A stretch of DNA of 64,000 nt, from assembly GCF_014138625.1 (NCBI RefSeq), contig NZ_JACJHY010000002.1, positions 298,743 to 362,742 on the forward strand. Direction: 5' to 3'. How positions within the stretch are numbered: the first letter of the stretch is position 1; each line of letters opens with the position of its first letter. A program made the translations under genes and the position numbers. This document shows positions 1 to 8,522 of this stretch, piece after piece. The notes under the pieces were generated by a model that was not told the origin of the DNA, did not search any database, and saw nothing but the letters and a program-made list of their open reading frames with translations. The stretch comes from Aminobacter ciceronei. Its GTDB lineage: Bacteria > Pseudomonadota > Alphaproteobacteria > Rhizobiales > Rhizobiaceae.

Positions 1-258
1 CGGGGCATCGGCGGACGGTTGTTCCAGCGCCTCGTTGCCCAGGCGAGGGGGCTCGGCTACCTCAGGCTGCAGGTGACGACGCACGCCAACAACAGCGCCA
101 TGAAGGCCCTGGCCCGGCGTTTCGATGCCAAGCTCAGCTTCCAGCAGGGCGAAACCAACGGCATCATCGAACTCGACGGCGCGGCAGGCCTTGATGCCGA
201 TTGGCGCGCGTCCGCCGTTCTCGGCAGGCGCGGTGCCGGCAAGGCCATTGCTGCCTGA
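1..258 (+). CDS. GNAT-family acetyltransferase, C-terminal part
   Basis: The reading frame is open from the first base and ends at 258, so the N-terminus lies outside the window. The visible 85 residues begin with RGIGGRLF, the acetyl-CoA binding loop (R/Q-x-x-G-x-G/A) of GNAT N-acetyltransferases, followed by the helix LVAQARGLGY and the strand LRLQVTTHANNSAMKAL, where the usual N-x-x-A-x-x-L-Y element sits. The substrate cannot be told from this fragment. The family assignment rests on these motifs only. Confidence 0.7.
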   Translation, partial: RGIGGRLFQRLVAQARGLGYLRLQVTTHANNSAMKALARRFDAKLSFQQGETNGIIELDGAAGLDADWRASAVLGRRGAGKAIAA

Positions 259-319
259 CACATGTCTCGGTGAGCAGCGTCACTTACCTGACTGCATCCG
301 AGCGGGTCAGAAGATCTGC

Positions 320-1490
320 TCACGACTGCCCATAAATCCTTGCGATGTCGTGGAAGGCCAGCTTTGGCTCCCAGCGGATCTTGCCTCTGGCGAGATCGAT
401 GCCGTGACATTTGACGATGGCGTGGCTGGCCATGTCGAGGTCGTAGCGCGCATCGGGCGAATGCACTTCACCCTCCGACAGGAATTGGTAGACGAAGGCC
501 CCGTCGATCTCTTCTTCCTTATAGAGGCGCAGCAGGTTGCCTATCTCGGTTGCCTGCGTTTGCTCGCTCCTGACATGACCGTCCTTGATCCGTGGCGGGT
601 CCTGCTCAAAGTCGATGATGTCGAAACCCATTCCGCCACGCTGTTCGGCCCCTTCGAAGGTGCTGCAGCCGAATTCGGTGATGACCACCGGCTTGCCGTG
701 GCGCCGCAGCTCGCGCAGGCCCTCCACATAGGTCGAGCGGTTGTCGGCGTCGCGGTAGTAGTTGGCCGATACGATGTCGAACAGCTTCCAGTCGACGTCC
801 TCCCAGGGGATCGGGCTTGTAGGTGATCTCACCCTTGAAGTGCTTGCGGGCAATCTCACTTGCCTGAGCCAGGTGCTCGCCGAGCGCCTTGTTGATGTCA
901 GGAAACAGCGGAACCGGAGAGGCTTGCAGCGTCGCCATGCGCTCCTGGAAGTTGCCGCCCTCGACGAAGCCTTGGGTGAACATTGAAAGCTCGCAGCCGA
1001 CATTGAGGACGAGTTTTCCGTGGCGCTGCCCAAGTGTCTCGGCCATCGTTGCGATCTCGCCGAGATAGGTCAGCATGTCCTGCCTGCTGGCGTCGAACAG
1101 CCGCGGCTGCATCCATACCTGAAGCCCCTGGCCGAAAGCTGCCGTCGCAGCCTGTTCGAGCCGCTGGATGTTGGTGCCAGAAATACTGATCGCGTTGCAG
1201 AGAAGCTGGGCGCGAATGACGCGCATTTCCTCCTGCACCACTGCCCGGTTCCAGATCTGCCGCGACAGCTGGCCCGGCCAGTAGTTGGTGCCAGTGTCGT
1301 AGACTATGCCGCATAGGCTCAAAGGCTTGCGGCTGTCTGGTGCCGTAGCTCTTGAAGTCCCGGTCGCCTTGGCCCGGCTCAGGCCGACAGAAACCAGCGC
1401 CAGGCCGGCGGTGATCGCTGCGCCGCCCTTGATGATCTGCCGGCGTCCAGATGCAGTTGTCCTGTTGGCCGGAACGGTTTCGTTCGCCAT
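320..1490 (-). pseudogene. Exported glycoside-hydrolase-like TIM-barrel protein, frameshifted
   Basis: The start ATG at 1490 has GGAG seven bases upstream; a TTG two codons earlier is possible. The N-terminus carries a twin-arginine-type signal (RRQIIKGGAA) and a hydrophobic stretch, so the product would be exported folded. The middle and end resemble a TIM-barrel glycosidase: a strand ending in VVITEFGCSTF places a Glu where clan A hydrolases have their nucleophile. The frame changes near 818: ...GEITY continues as SPIPWEDVDW only if one A of an AA pair (TT on the + strand, 818-819) is removed. Corrected length would be about 389 residues. It is either a recent single-base pseudogene or a sequence error. 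Substrate unknown. Confidence 0.6.
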
Positions 1491-1544
1491 ATTCAATCTC
1501 CATCATTGTTCAGCCTGTGTCGCCGATCCCTGGTCGGCTCCCAG

Positions 1545-2156
1545 TCAGCTCGCGGTGTCGGCTCCAGGTGCCAGGAAGCGGATGATGATGCGCCGCAAGC
1601 TGGCTTTTTCTCTGTAGGGCTGGAAGCCGGCGTCGGCCGAGGAGCGCACGAATGCCCCCTCGATCAGCACCATGATCCAGTTGGCGGTCGCCACTGGATC
1701 GAGCGTCGGGTCGATCTGGCCGGCCTCAGCTGCCCGTCTCAGTAGCATCGTCACGCCGTCGCGGTTTGCGCGGTCGTTGCGGTCGAGCAGGGCGGCGAAC
1801 TCCGCGTCGCGTTTTGCGTTGGCGATCACCTCGAGCATCAGTCCTGCCAGATGCGGGTAATCTGTCTGCGCGACCATGAATTCGGCGAAACCCAAAAGCG
1901 CCTCGAGCGCATCGTGGGCGGTCGCTGCCTGCTCGAACAGGGCGGCATTGTCGCGCCCGTCCTGTTCGAAGATCGCCAAGAAGATCGCCTGCTTGGAGGG
2001 GAAGTAGTGAAACAGGTTGCCCGAACTCATGCCTGCCGAAGCGCAGATGTCGGCAGTGCGCGTGCTTTCAAACCCCTTGGTGGCGAAGCACTCGGCGGCT
2101 GCGGCAAGGATATGGCGGCGCTTCGCCTCGTGCTTTGCGGGGTCAACCGTGCGCAT
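1545..2156 (-). CDS. TetR/AcrR-family transcriptional regulator
   Basis: This 203-residue protein starts MRTVDPAKHEAKRRHILAAA, and residues about 10-60 form the TetR helix-turn-helix, with TADICASAGMSSGNLFHYFPSKQAIF as the diagnostic recognition segment. The C-terminal two thirds is the variable ligand-binding and dimer domain. The ATG at 2156 has GGGAGC upstream. It lies 54 bp upstream of the glycoside-hydrolase-like gene on the same strand, so it may control that gene or itself. The ligand cannot be deduced. Confidence 0.9.
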   Translation of the reverse strand: MRTVDPAKHEAKRRHILAAAAECFATKGFESTRTADICASAGMSSGNLFHYFPSKQAIFLAIFEQDGRDNAALFEQAATAHDALEALLGFAEFMVAQTDYPHLAGLMLEVIANAKRDAEFAALLDRNDRANRDGVTMLLRRAAEAGQIDPTLDPVATANWIMVLIEGAFVRSSADAGFQPYREKASLRRIIIRFLAPGADTAS

Positions 2157-2200
2157 GGGCAGCTCCCGTGAGCGAGATGCGGATGCTTTTGTTCATCGGC

Positions 2201-2629
2201 TCATTCATCCTGCGACTGCCACTGGCGTGAGGTCTTGCGGCGGCGCCGGCGCTTGATTTCAGTGAAGCTTACGACAATCGCTGCCATAATCGGGACGACC
2301 CACTTCATGCAGGCAAGCACGGGCTTAAGCCAGTCCGGCAGATCGACATGCAGCCATGAGGGCCAAAGCCTGCGCAAAGTCAGCCACTCCGGCCAGAAGC
2401 CGCGCATCCACGACAGGTCGAGGCTTGGCCAGGGGATCCACGACCAGTCGATGTTCGGGATCAGCAAGGCGAAAATCGCACCGACGCCCAACATGCCGGC
2501 CAGCACTTCTGTCGTGGCCAGTATCACGTGGCGTGACGCGTGGAGCCACGGATGACGCCGGGCGAAAGCTACCAGCCTGGCCTTGAGGCGTATGGCGTTG
2601 GTGCGTCGGGCAATCGGGATCGGGCGCAT
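2201..2629 (-). CDS. Hypothetical small membrane protein
   Basis: The 142-residue product has a basic N-terminus, a hydrophobic segment at about residues 35-57 (VILATTEVLAGMLGVGAIFALLI), a tryptophan-rich middle (many W within WSWIPWPSLDLSW and following) and a second hydrophobic segment near 110-130 (WVVPIMAAIVVSF), then a very basic tail (KRRRRRK). This predicts two membrane passes with both ends in the cytoplasm. I do not recognise the family. It stands alone between the TetR gene and the divergent DUF445 gene. Confidence 0.6.
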   Translation of the reverse strand: MRPIPIARRTNAIRLKARLVAFARRHPWLHASRHVILATTEVLAGMLGVGAIFALLIPNIDWSWIPWPSLDLSWMRGFWPEWLTLRRLWPSWLHVDLPDWLKPVLACMKWVVPIMAAIVVSFTEIKRRRRRKTSRQWQSQDE

Positions 2630-2777
2630 TGGTTAATAATAAACCGCGTGCTCTGTTTATTCAAGAGAAGGACATCTGATTTGCCGGAAGGGTTGTAATC
2701 GGGCGCGCCGTCTCGATATCTGACCGGCATGAGACATGTTTGTCGCGTCGACCCGCCGCCGCATGCGAGGGTAGAAT

Positions 2778-4103
2778 ATGAGCAAGGACGGACCTGGAAT
2801 GGTTGCAGCAAACGGCGACGCCATGCCCACGGCCTTGCGCGCCTTGAGTGCCGACGAGGCGGCAAAACTGTCCGCCCTGCGGCGGACAAAGTTCATCGCA
2901 ACCGGCGCACTGGTTGTCTGCGTTGCCATCTTTACCCTCGCCAAGTCGCTGCAGGGGCGCTGGCCGTGGCTCGGTTTTGTCGCCGCCTTTGCCGAGGCGG
3001 CGACGATCGGCGGCCTCGCCGACTGGTATGCCGTGGTGGCGCTGTTCCAGCGGCCGCTCGGCCTGCCGATCCCGCATACGGCAATCATTCCATCCAATCA
3101 AAACCGGATCGCCGACAATCTCGGCCGTTTCATCGAATCCAACTTCCTGGCGCCGGAGCCGGTGCGGCAGAAGCTCAAGGAAGTGGATTTCGCAGCGCTC
3201 GTCGCCGATTGGCTGTCGGACCGCCAAAGAGCGGAGGGGCTGTCGGTTTTTGTCGGCCGGCTGGTGCCGCAGATGCTGCAGGCGATCGAAGGCTCGGGCC
3301 TGCGGGATTTCGCGACGCGGCGTATGTTGGAGCGCATCGGCAAGGTCGAGGTCGCACCGCTGGTGGCGGAGCTGTTGACAGCCTTCACCGAAGACCGCCG
3401 CCACCAGCGCCTGCTCGACGAGTTCACCAAGATCATCGGCAATTTCCTCAGCGACGAGCAGGCTCTGGCCGTGCTGCGCGAGAAGATCAGGGAAGAGCTG
3501 CCGTCGGTGTTCAATCTGTTCCGGGCCGATGCCTATCTGCTCAAGCGGATCGTGGCGTCGGCAGCGACGCTGCTTGAAGATGTCAGGGGCGATCCCGACC
3601 ATCCGCTGCGCGGCGAGTTCGACCAGTTCGTCCACGGTTTCATCGACCAGCTTCGCCATTCGCCTGACTATGCCAGGCGGGCCGAGCAGCTGAAGCGCAA
3701 CTTCCTCGCCCGACCGGAATTGCGCGGGCTGGCGCAGGATGTCTGGAAAAGCATGCGCGGCTTCATCGAGCAGGATGTCGCGTCGCCCAATTCGATGACG
3801 CGAAGGCACCTGACCAGCCTGTTCGTCGAAGTCGGCCAGAACCTGGCGCGCGACCCCGATATCCGCGCCGACATGAATGCCGGTTTCGTCGTGGCACTCG
3901 CCTCGTTCGTCGAAAGCCAGAAAAGCGGTGTTTCCGGTTTCATCTCCGAACAGGTCAAGCGCTGGGATCTCGGCCAGCTGACCCGGCTGATCGAGATCAA
4001 CATCGGCCGCGACCTGCAATATATCCGCTTCAACGGCATGCTGATCGGTGGTCTTGCCGGCCTCGCGCTGTATTCACTCGAGTTGCTGGTACTTGCGAAT
4101 TGA
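2778..4103 (+). CDS. DUF445 family (YjiN-like) membrane protein
   Basis: The 441-residue protein has an N-terminal membrane helix (about residues 38-56) and a short amphipathic second segment, followed by the hallmark block of DUF445 proteins: AEAATIGGLADWYAVVALFQRPLGLPIPHTAIIPSNQ. Next comes a long helical region and a final hydrophobic helix at the C-terminus (GMLIGGLAGLALYSLELL). The length is normal for the family. Function is unknown in the family; it is an inner-membrane protein with a large soluble helical domain. It is followed after 71 bp by the phasin gene on the same strand. Confidence 0.85.
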   Translation: MSKDGPGMVAANGDAMPTALRALSADEAAKLSALRRTKFIATGALVVCVAIFTLAKSLQGRWPWLGFVAAFAEAATIGGLADWYAVVALFQRPLGLPIPHTAIIPSNQNRIADNLGRFIESNFLAPEPVRQKLKEVDFAALVADWLSDRQRAEGLSVFVGRLVPQMLQAIEGSGLRDFATRRMLERIGKVEVAPLVAELLTAFTEDRRHQRLLDEFTKIIGNFLSDEQALAVLREKIREELPSVFNLFRADAYLLKRIVASAATLLEDVRGDPDHPLRGEFDQFVHGFIDQLRHSPDYARRAEQLKRNFLARPELRGLAQDVWKSMRGFIEQDVASPNSMTRRHLTSLFVEVGQNLARDPDIRADMNAGFVVALASFVESQKSGVSGFISEQVKRWDLGQLTRLIEINIGRDLQYIRFNGMLIGGLAGLALYSLELLVLAN

Positions 4104-4174
4104 CCGGCCGCCTTGCTCGTCTATGCTGACCTGGCGACCTCCGGGGGACGCCCGGAGCCAAACGGGAGCGAGCC

Positions 4175-4606
4175 ATGGCGAAGAAGCCGGAACCGGAATC
4201 CTTCATGGACATGTTTTCGAAATTCGGGCGCGACCTGAAGATGCCCGCGGTCGATGTCGACACGATCATCGGCCATCACCGCAAGAATCTCGAAGCGCTG
4301 GAACAATCGGTCAAGGCGACGGCCTCCGGAGCCTCGTCGCTGGTGGCGAAGCAGCGCGAGATGCTGCAGGAAGCCTTGCATGAGATCACCGAGGCCGCCC
4401 AGGGGCTTCGGGCGCCAGGCAACCCGCAGGAGCTGATTTCCAGGCAGGCCGACTTCGCCAAGCGCTCATTCGAGGCTGCCGTCAAGAATGCCGGCGAGGT
4501 AGCCTCCATCGTACGCAAGTCGGGCACGGAATCCGTCGATATCCTGCGCAGCCGCATCCATGAATCGATCGAGGAAATCCGCGACAGCTTCGACAAGAAG
4601 AAGTAG
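4175..4606 (+). CDS. Phasin family protein
   Basis: A 143-residue, almost entirely helical, charged protein. The segment DIIGHHRKNLEALEQSVKATASGASSLVAKQREMLQ (approximate; begins DTIIGHHRKN at residue 29) is the phasin signature, and SRQADFAKRSFEAAVKNAGEVASIVRKSGTES is its typical second half. Phasins coat polyhydroxyalkanoate granules, keep them small and recruit other granule proteins. No PHA synthase or depolymerase gene is nearby, so the context does not add support. The 221 bp that follow, up to the next gene, contain no recognisable element. Confidence 0.85.
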   Translation: MAKKPEPESFMDMFSKFGRDLKMPAVDVDTIIGHHRKNLEALEQSVKATASGASSLVAKQREMLQEALHEITEAAQGLRAPGNPQELISRQADFAKRSFEAAVKNAGEVASIVRKSGTESVDILRSRIHESIEEIRDSFDKKK

Positions 4607-4827
4607 CCGTGCCGATCCAGTCCTGACCTCAGCTCTCTTGTGGGTTTCGCGAGAGGGCTCGCGCATTGCCCGCGATCGGATGCTATTGAAGGGCGATCAC
4701 CATCGGAGCGTGGTGCGTCCGTCCGGGCGCACAAAGACGCTTTAACACTTTGAATCCGGCTATTGTGGCTTCCGCGAATCGATACGGACTCGCGGACCGG
4801 CGCAGCAGGGTTCAACTGGGGTAGAGG

Positions 4828-6336
4828 ATGAAGGTAGGCATCGAGATGGGGGCGGCGTCCGGGGGGACGAAGGCTCAGGTTGATCTCGAAGAACTGTTGG
4901 CGACCCGTTTGCTGGTTCAAGGCAATTCGGGCTCGGGAAAGTCGCATCTGTTGCGTCGCCTGCTCGAACAGAGCGCGCCGTGGGTGCAGCAGTGCGTCAT
5001 CGACCCCGAGGGTGATTTCGTCACGCTCGCCGACAAGTTCGGACATGTCGTCGTCGATGCCCAGCGCACCGAAGCCGAACTGACCCGCATTGCCGGCCGA
5101 ATCCGCCAGCATCGCGTATCGGTCGTGCTCAATCTCGAGGGCCTCGACGTCGAGCAGCAGATGCGTGGTGCCGCAGCGTTCCTGAACGGCATGTTCGATG
5201 CCGAGCGTGATTTCTGGTACCCGGTTCTGGTCGTGGTCGACGAGGCGCAGCTGTTTGCGCCGGCCATCGCCGGCGAGGTCTCCGACGAAGCCCGCAAGAT
5301 CTCACTTGGCGCGATGACCAACCTGATGTGCCGCGGCCGCAAGCGCGGCCTGGCCGGCGTCATCGCCACCCAGCGCCTGGCCAAGCTCGCCAAGAACGTC
5401 GCCGCCGAGGCGTCCAACTTCCTGATGGGCCGCACCTTCCTCGACATCGACATGGCGCGCGCCGCCGACCTGCTCGGCATGGAGCGGCGCCAGGCCGAAA
5501 TGTTCCGCGATCTGGCGCGCGGCAATTTCATCGCGCTCGGACCGGCGATGTCGCGCCGGCCGCTGCCGGTCGCCATCGGCCCGGTCGAGACCTCGGCACG
5601 TTCGGTCAGCCCCAAGCTGATGCCACTGCCCGACGCCAGCGAAGACACGCGCGACCTGATCTTTGCGCCGGCGCCGCTGGAAACGCGCCAGACGGTCCGG
5701 CGCACGGCGCCGCCTGCGCCGACGCCCACGGCCGACATCATCGCCCAGCTTTCCCAGGTGCGCACCGAGGCCTCGGCGCCCGTTGCCGAGCCGATCTTCC
5801 CGCTGTTCGATGAAGCCGAGCGCGAGGCCCTGATCGATACCATCGTGCGCGAGATGGTCGAGGATCCCGACGCGGCGTTCCGTACGGACGCCGTGCTGTA
5901 CCAGGATTTTCTCGTCCGCTGCCGCATCAAGCGGATGCAGGGCGAGCCGCCGCCGCTGTCGATGTTCCGCCGCCGCTACGCGGTGGCGCGTTCGGGCATC
6001 GATGAAGAAACCGCGTCGAGCGATACCTGGCAACAGGCCCTCGGCATGTCCGTGACACTTCCCGAGGATCTGCAGGCGGTGTTCCTGATCGTTGCCCAGG
6101 CAGCGGTCAAAGGCGCGCCTTGCCCATCCGACGCTGCGATCGCGCATGCCTATGGCAGCCATTCGGCGCGCCGGGCACGGCGGCTGCTGACCTATTTCGA
6201 GGAGCAGGGGCTGGTTGTCGTGCGCACCGATTTCCACGGCAAGCGCTCGGTGGCGTTCCCCGAACTCGGCTGCGAAACAGCCCCCGGCGACCCCGAGAGA
6301 ACCGACGATCTGCCAGAGCGCGAGGCTGCGGAATAG
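4828..6336 (+). CDS. HerA-like / DUF87-type P-loop ATPase
   Basis: The 502-residue protein has a Walker A motif GNSGSGKS at residues 32-39 very near the N-terminus, a Walker B strand VLVVVDEAQLF near residue 135, and a conserved RGRKRGLAGVIATQRLAKL segment, all as in HerA/FtsK-clade ATP-binding proteins (DUF87 type). Residues about 265-330 are a proline/alanine-rich linker, and the C-terminal part (near 400-480) resembles a winged-helix DNA-binding domain. No NurA nuclease or other partner is adjacent, so a DNA-translocase or regulatory role is inference. The ATG at 4828 follows GTAGAGG. Confidence 0.75.
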   Translation: MKVGIEMGAASGGTKAQVDLEELLATRLLVQGNSGSGKSHLLRRLLEQSAPWVQQCVIDPEGDFVTLADKFGHVVVDAQRTEAELTRIAGRIRQHRVSVVLNLEGLDVEQQMRGAAAFLNGMFDAERDFWYPVLVVVDEAQLFAPAIAGEVSDEARKISLGAMTNLMCRGRKRGLAGVIATQRLAKLAKNVAAEASNFLMGRTFLDIDMARAADLLGMERRQAEMFRDLARGNFIALGPAMSRRPLPVAIGPVETSARSVSPKLMPLPDASEDTRDLIFAPAPLETRQTVRRTAPPAPTPTADIIAQLSQVRTEASAPVAEPIFPLFDEAEREALIDTIVREMVEDPDAAFRTDAVLYQDFLVRCRIKRMQGEPPPLSMFRRRYAVARSGIDEETASSDTWQQALGMSVTLPEDLQAVFLIVAQAAVKGAPCPSDAAIAHAYGSHSARRARRLLTYFEEQGLVVVRTDFHGKRSVAFPELGCETAPGDPERTDDLPEREAAE

Positions 6337-6425
6337 CCCTTTCCGCTGCGCTTGGAGGTTGACAAACGCGCCTCGTTTATGGTCCCCAACGCCCACTTGG
6401 CCAGCTTATGTGAGGAGAGGGAAGC

Positions 6426-6911
6426 GTGCGGAAGCCCATCGAGACCTATGAGGAATTGCGCGAAAATATCGGGCAGGAACTCGGCGTTTCCGATTGGGTG
6501 CTTGTCGACCAGAGCCGCATCGATGCCTTTGCCGACTGCACCGGCGACCGCCAGTGGATCCACGTCGATCCCGAAAGGGCGAAACGGCGCAGTCCGTTCC
6601 GCACCACGGTGGCGCATGGCTTCCTGACATTGTCGCTGATTGGCGCGCTGGTCCAGGAAATCGGCGTGGTGCCCGAGAATACGCTTGCTGCCTTCAACTA
6701 TGGCCTCGACAAGGTGCGTTTCATCTCGCCGGTGAAGGTCGGCTCGCGGGTGCGCCTGCGCACCGTGCTGATGTCGATGGACGACAAGGGCCCGGGCCAA
6801 TATCTGCTCAAGGCCGAAAACACCATCGAGATCGAAGGCGAGGACAAGCCGGCGCTCGTCGCCGAAACGCTCGTCATGCTCTACGAAAAGCGCAAGAAGG
6901 CGACGGCCTGA
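6426..6911 (+). CDS. MaoC-family hydratase/dehydratase
   Basis: The 161-residue protein starts with GTG at 6426, preceded by GGAGAGGGA. It is a single hot-dog-fold MaoC domain: the R-hydratase signature is seen as FADCTGDRQWIHVDPERA, followed by PFRTTVAHGFLTLSLIGAL. Family members hydrate short or medium trans-2-enoyl-CoA to (R)-3-hydroxyacyl-CoA. The Asp (in DRQWIHVD) and the His of VAHGF are the expected active-site region. The convergent neighbour encodes an FAH-family hydrolase, and both would fit organic-acid catabolism. The exact substrate is unknown. Confidence 0.85.
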   Translation: MRKPIETYEELRENIGQELGVSDWVLVDQSRIDAFADCTGDRQWIHVDPERAKRRSPFRTTVAHGFLTLSLIGALVQEIGVVPENTLAAFNYGLDKVRFISPVKVGSRVRLRTVLMSMDDKGPGQYLLKAENTIEIEGEDKPALVAETLVMLYEKRKKATA

Positions 6912-6926
6912 GCCGCCGCCCGCCAG

Positions 6927-7622
6927 TTACCGTGCAGCGATCGAAATCTCGATCTCGCCGACGCCGTCGACACCGCCTGTCATGCGGTCTCCTGGCTTGA
7001 CTGCGCCGACGCCCGCCGGCGTGCCGGTGTAGATTAGGTCGCCGGCCTTCAGTTCCATCGATTCACTGCAGATGGCGATCACTTCGGGGATCGACCAGAT
7101 CAGTTCGGAGAGGTCGCCTTGCTGCCTGGTTTCGCCATTGACGGCGAGCCACACCCGGCCTTTGTCGGGGTGGCCGATGTCGGACACCGACACCAGCGGT
7201 CCGCATGGTGCCGCGCGGTCGAAACCCTTGCCCCAGTCCCAGGGGCGACCGAGTTTCTTGGCTGCGTCCTGCAGGTCGCGGCGGGTCAAGTCGATGCCGA
7301 CGCCGTAGCCCCAGACGTGGTCGAGCGCGTCGGCCGCGGCGATGTTCGATCCGCCCTTGGCGATGGCGACGACAAGCTCGATCTCGTGGTGCAGGTCGCC
7401 GGTCAGCGGCGGATAGGGGATCGTCGTGCCGCTGTCGACGACAGAATCTGCCGGCTTGCCGAAGAAGAACGGCGGCTCGCGATCGGGATCCTTGCCCATT
7501 TCGCGGGCATGCGCTGCGTAGTTGCGGCCGACGCAGAAGATGCGCCGTACCGGAAACCGGTGCGAAGATCCTGAAATGGCGACCGAAGCTGGCTCGGGCG
7601 GAGAGATGACGAAGTTGACCAA
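6927..7622 (-). CDS. Fumarylacetoacetate hydrolase (FAH) family protein
   Basis: Start choice: a TTG at 7622 is preceded six bases away by GGGAGG, giving 231 residues, the usual size of short FAH proteins; the frame stays open upstream but codes low-quality sequence over a tandem repeat. The protein shows [21 protein letters not shown], then [12 protein letters not shown], the acidic metal-binding site in [10 protein letters not shown], and ends with [12 protein letters not shown]. These are hallmarks of fumarylpyruvate hydrolase and acylpyruvase-type enzymes, which cleave C-C bonds of 2,4-diketo acids using Mg or Mn. It is convergent with the MaoC gene. Confidence 0.85.
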   Translation of the reverse strand: MVNFVISPPEPASVAISGSSHRFPVRRIFCVGRNYAAHAREMGKDPDREPPFFFGKPADSVVDSGTTIPYPPLTGDLHHEIELVVAIAKGGSNIAAADALDHVWGYGVGIDLTRRDLQDAAKKLGRPWDWGKGFDRAAPCGPLVSVSDIGHPDKGRVWLAVNGETRQQGDLSELIWSIPEVIAICSESMELKAGDLIYTGTPAGVGAVKPGDRMTGGVDGVGEIEISIAAR

Positions 7623-7676
7623 GCAGGGCCTCCCGCAAACGTGATGACGGCTTTTGGCACGATCCGCGCGCGCATT

Positions 7677-7720
7677 CCACTTGCAATCTGCAGTCTGGCC
7701 ACTTGCAATCTGCAGCCTGG
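7677..7720. repeat. Two tandem 22-bp repeats upstream of coxS
   Basis: Two adjacent copies of CCACTTGCAATCTGCAGYCTGG occupy 7677-7698 and 7699-7720 and differ at one base. Each unit contains the small palindromes TTGCAA and CTGCAG. They lie in the 296-bp gap between the divergent FAH gene and coxS, about 200 bp upstream of the coxS start. Position and exactness suggest an operator or a promoter-region duplication; the function is not known. Confidence 0.6.
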
Positions 7721-7918
7721 GAAGTGGCCGTTGCTGGCTGGGCTGCAAGTTGGCTGAAGTCGAAGCGGCCGCGATCAGGCGTCTTTTCTGCGCTGGCATG
7801 CACGCATTGCGTGTCTGGATCCAAAAAGGCGCTTGCAGCCTGCATTTGCACAGATAGGATTTGCTCACCTGACTGGTGCGGGGTCTGCCTAGCCGGTCGC
7901 GGCAACATGGGAGGTTTC

Positions 7919-8419
7919 ATGTCGGAGGTATCTTTGGTCGTGAATGGCCGAAAGGTCAGCGGCGCGGTGGAGGACCGCACGCTTCTCGTTCATTTCCTGC
8001 GTGAGCATTTGGGGCTGACCGGAACGCATGTCGGTTGCGATACGTCGCAATGCGGTGCCTGCGTCGTCCACGTTGACGGCAAGGCGATGAAGTCCTGCTC
8101 GATGCTTGCGGTACAGGCCTCGGGTTCGACCGTTACCACCATCGAAGGCCTCGCCAATGGCGCCGACCTTCATCCCGTCCAGGCGGCGTTCAAGGAACAT
8201 CATGGCCTGCAGTGCGGCTTTTGCACGCCGGGCATGATCATGACGGCGACCGACATGATCCGCAGGCATCCCGAAGGCCTCGACGAGGCGACCGTGCGCG
8301 CGGAGCTCGAAGGCAACATCTGCCGCTGCACAGGTTACCACAACATCGTCAAGGCGATCCTCGCCGCTTCGAAAACGATGTCGAAGGCGTCCAAGAGCAA
8401 GGCGAAAAAGGCGGCATAG
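7919..8419 (+). CDS. coxS: CO-dehydrogenase-like (form II) small subunit, 2x[2Fe-2S]
   Basis: The start ATG at 7919 is preceded by GGGAGG four bases away, giving 166 residues. The N-terminal plant-type ferredoxin domain has Cys 40, 45, 48 and 60 (CDTSQCGAC then C), and the helical second domain has Cys 99, 102, 135 and 137 (CGFC and CRC), the standard set for two 2Fe-2S clusters in the xanthine oxidase family. It shuttles electrons from the molybdenum centre in CoxL to the FAD in CoxM. The C-terminus ends in a lysine-rich tail ([12 protein letters not shown]). The gene order S-L-M that follows is that of form II enzymes. Confidence 0.93.
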   Translation: MSEVSLVVNGRKVSGAVEDRTLLVHFLREHLGLTGTHVGCDTSQCGACVVHVDGKAMKSCSMLAVQASGSTVTTIEGLANGADLHPVQAAFKEHHGLQCGFCTPGMIMTATDMIRRHPEGLDEATVRAELEGNICRCTGYHNIVKAILAASKTMSKASKSKAKKAA

Positions 8420-8522
8420 GGGCGGGGAGCGAAGGGCGCAGGGACATGGTCCCTTACGCCTTCGCGATCTCCTTCCATAGCCACCATTCGCCATCTGCTT
8501 TTTGAGTTCGGGAGGAACTGAA

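Noticed and set aside
2661..4019. Long open frame on the minus strand (452 codons) opposite the DUF445 gene
   Set aside because: It is a mirror frame of the DUF445 gene, which has clear family motifs; the minus-strand product is of low complexity with no recognisable domain.
7677..7720. CRISPR-like array
   Set aside because: Only two directly adjacent copies without spacers; a simple tandem duplication. No cas gene is in the window.
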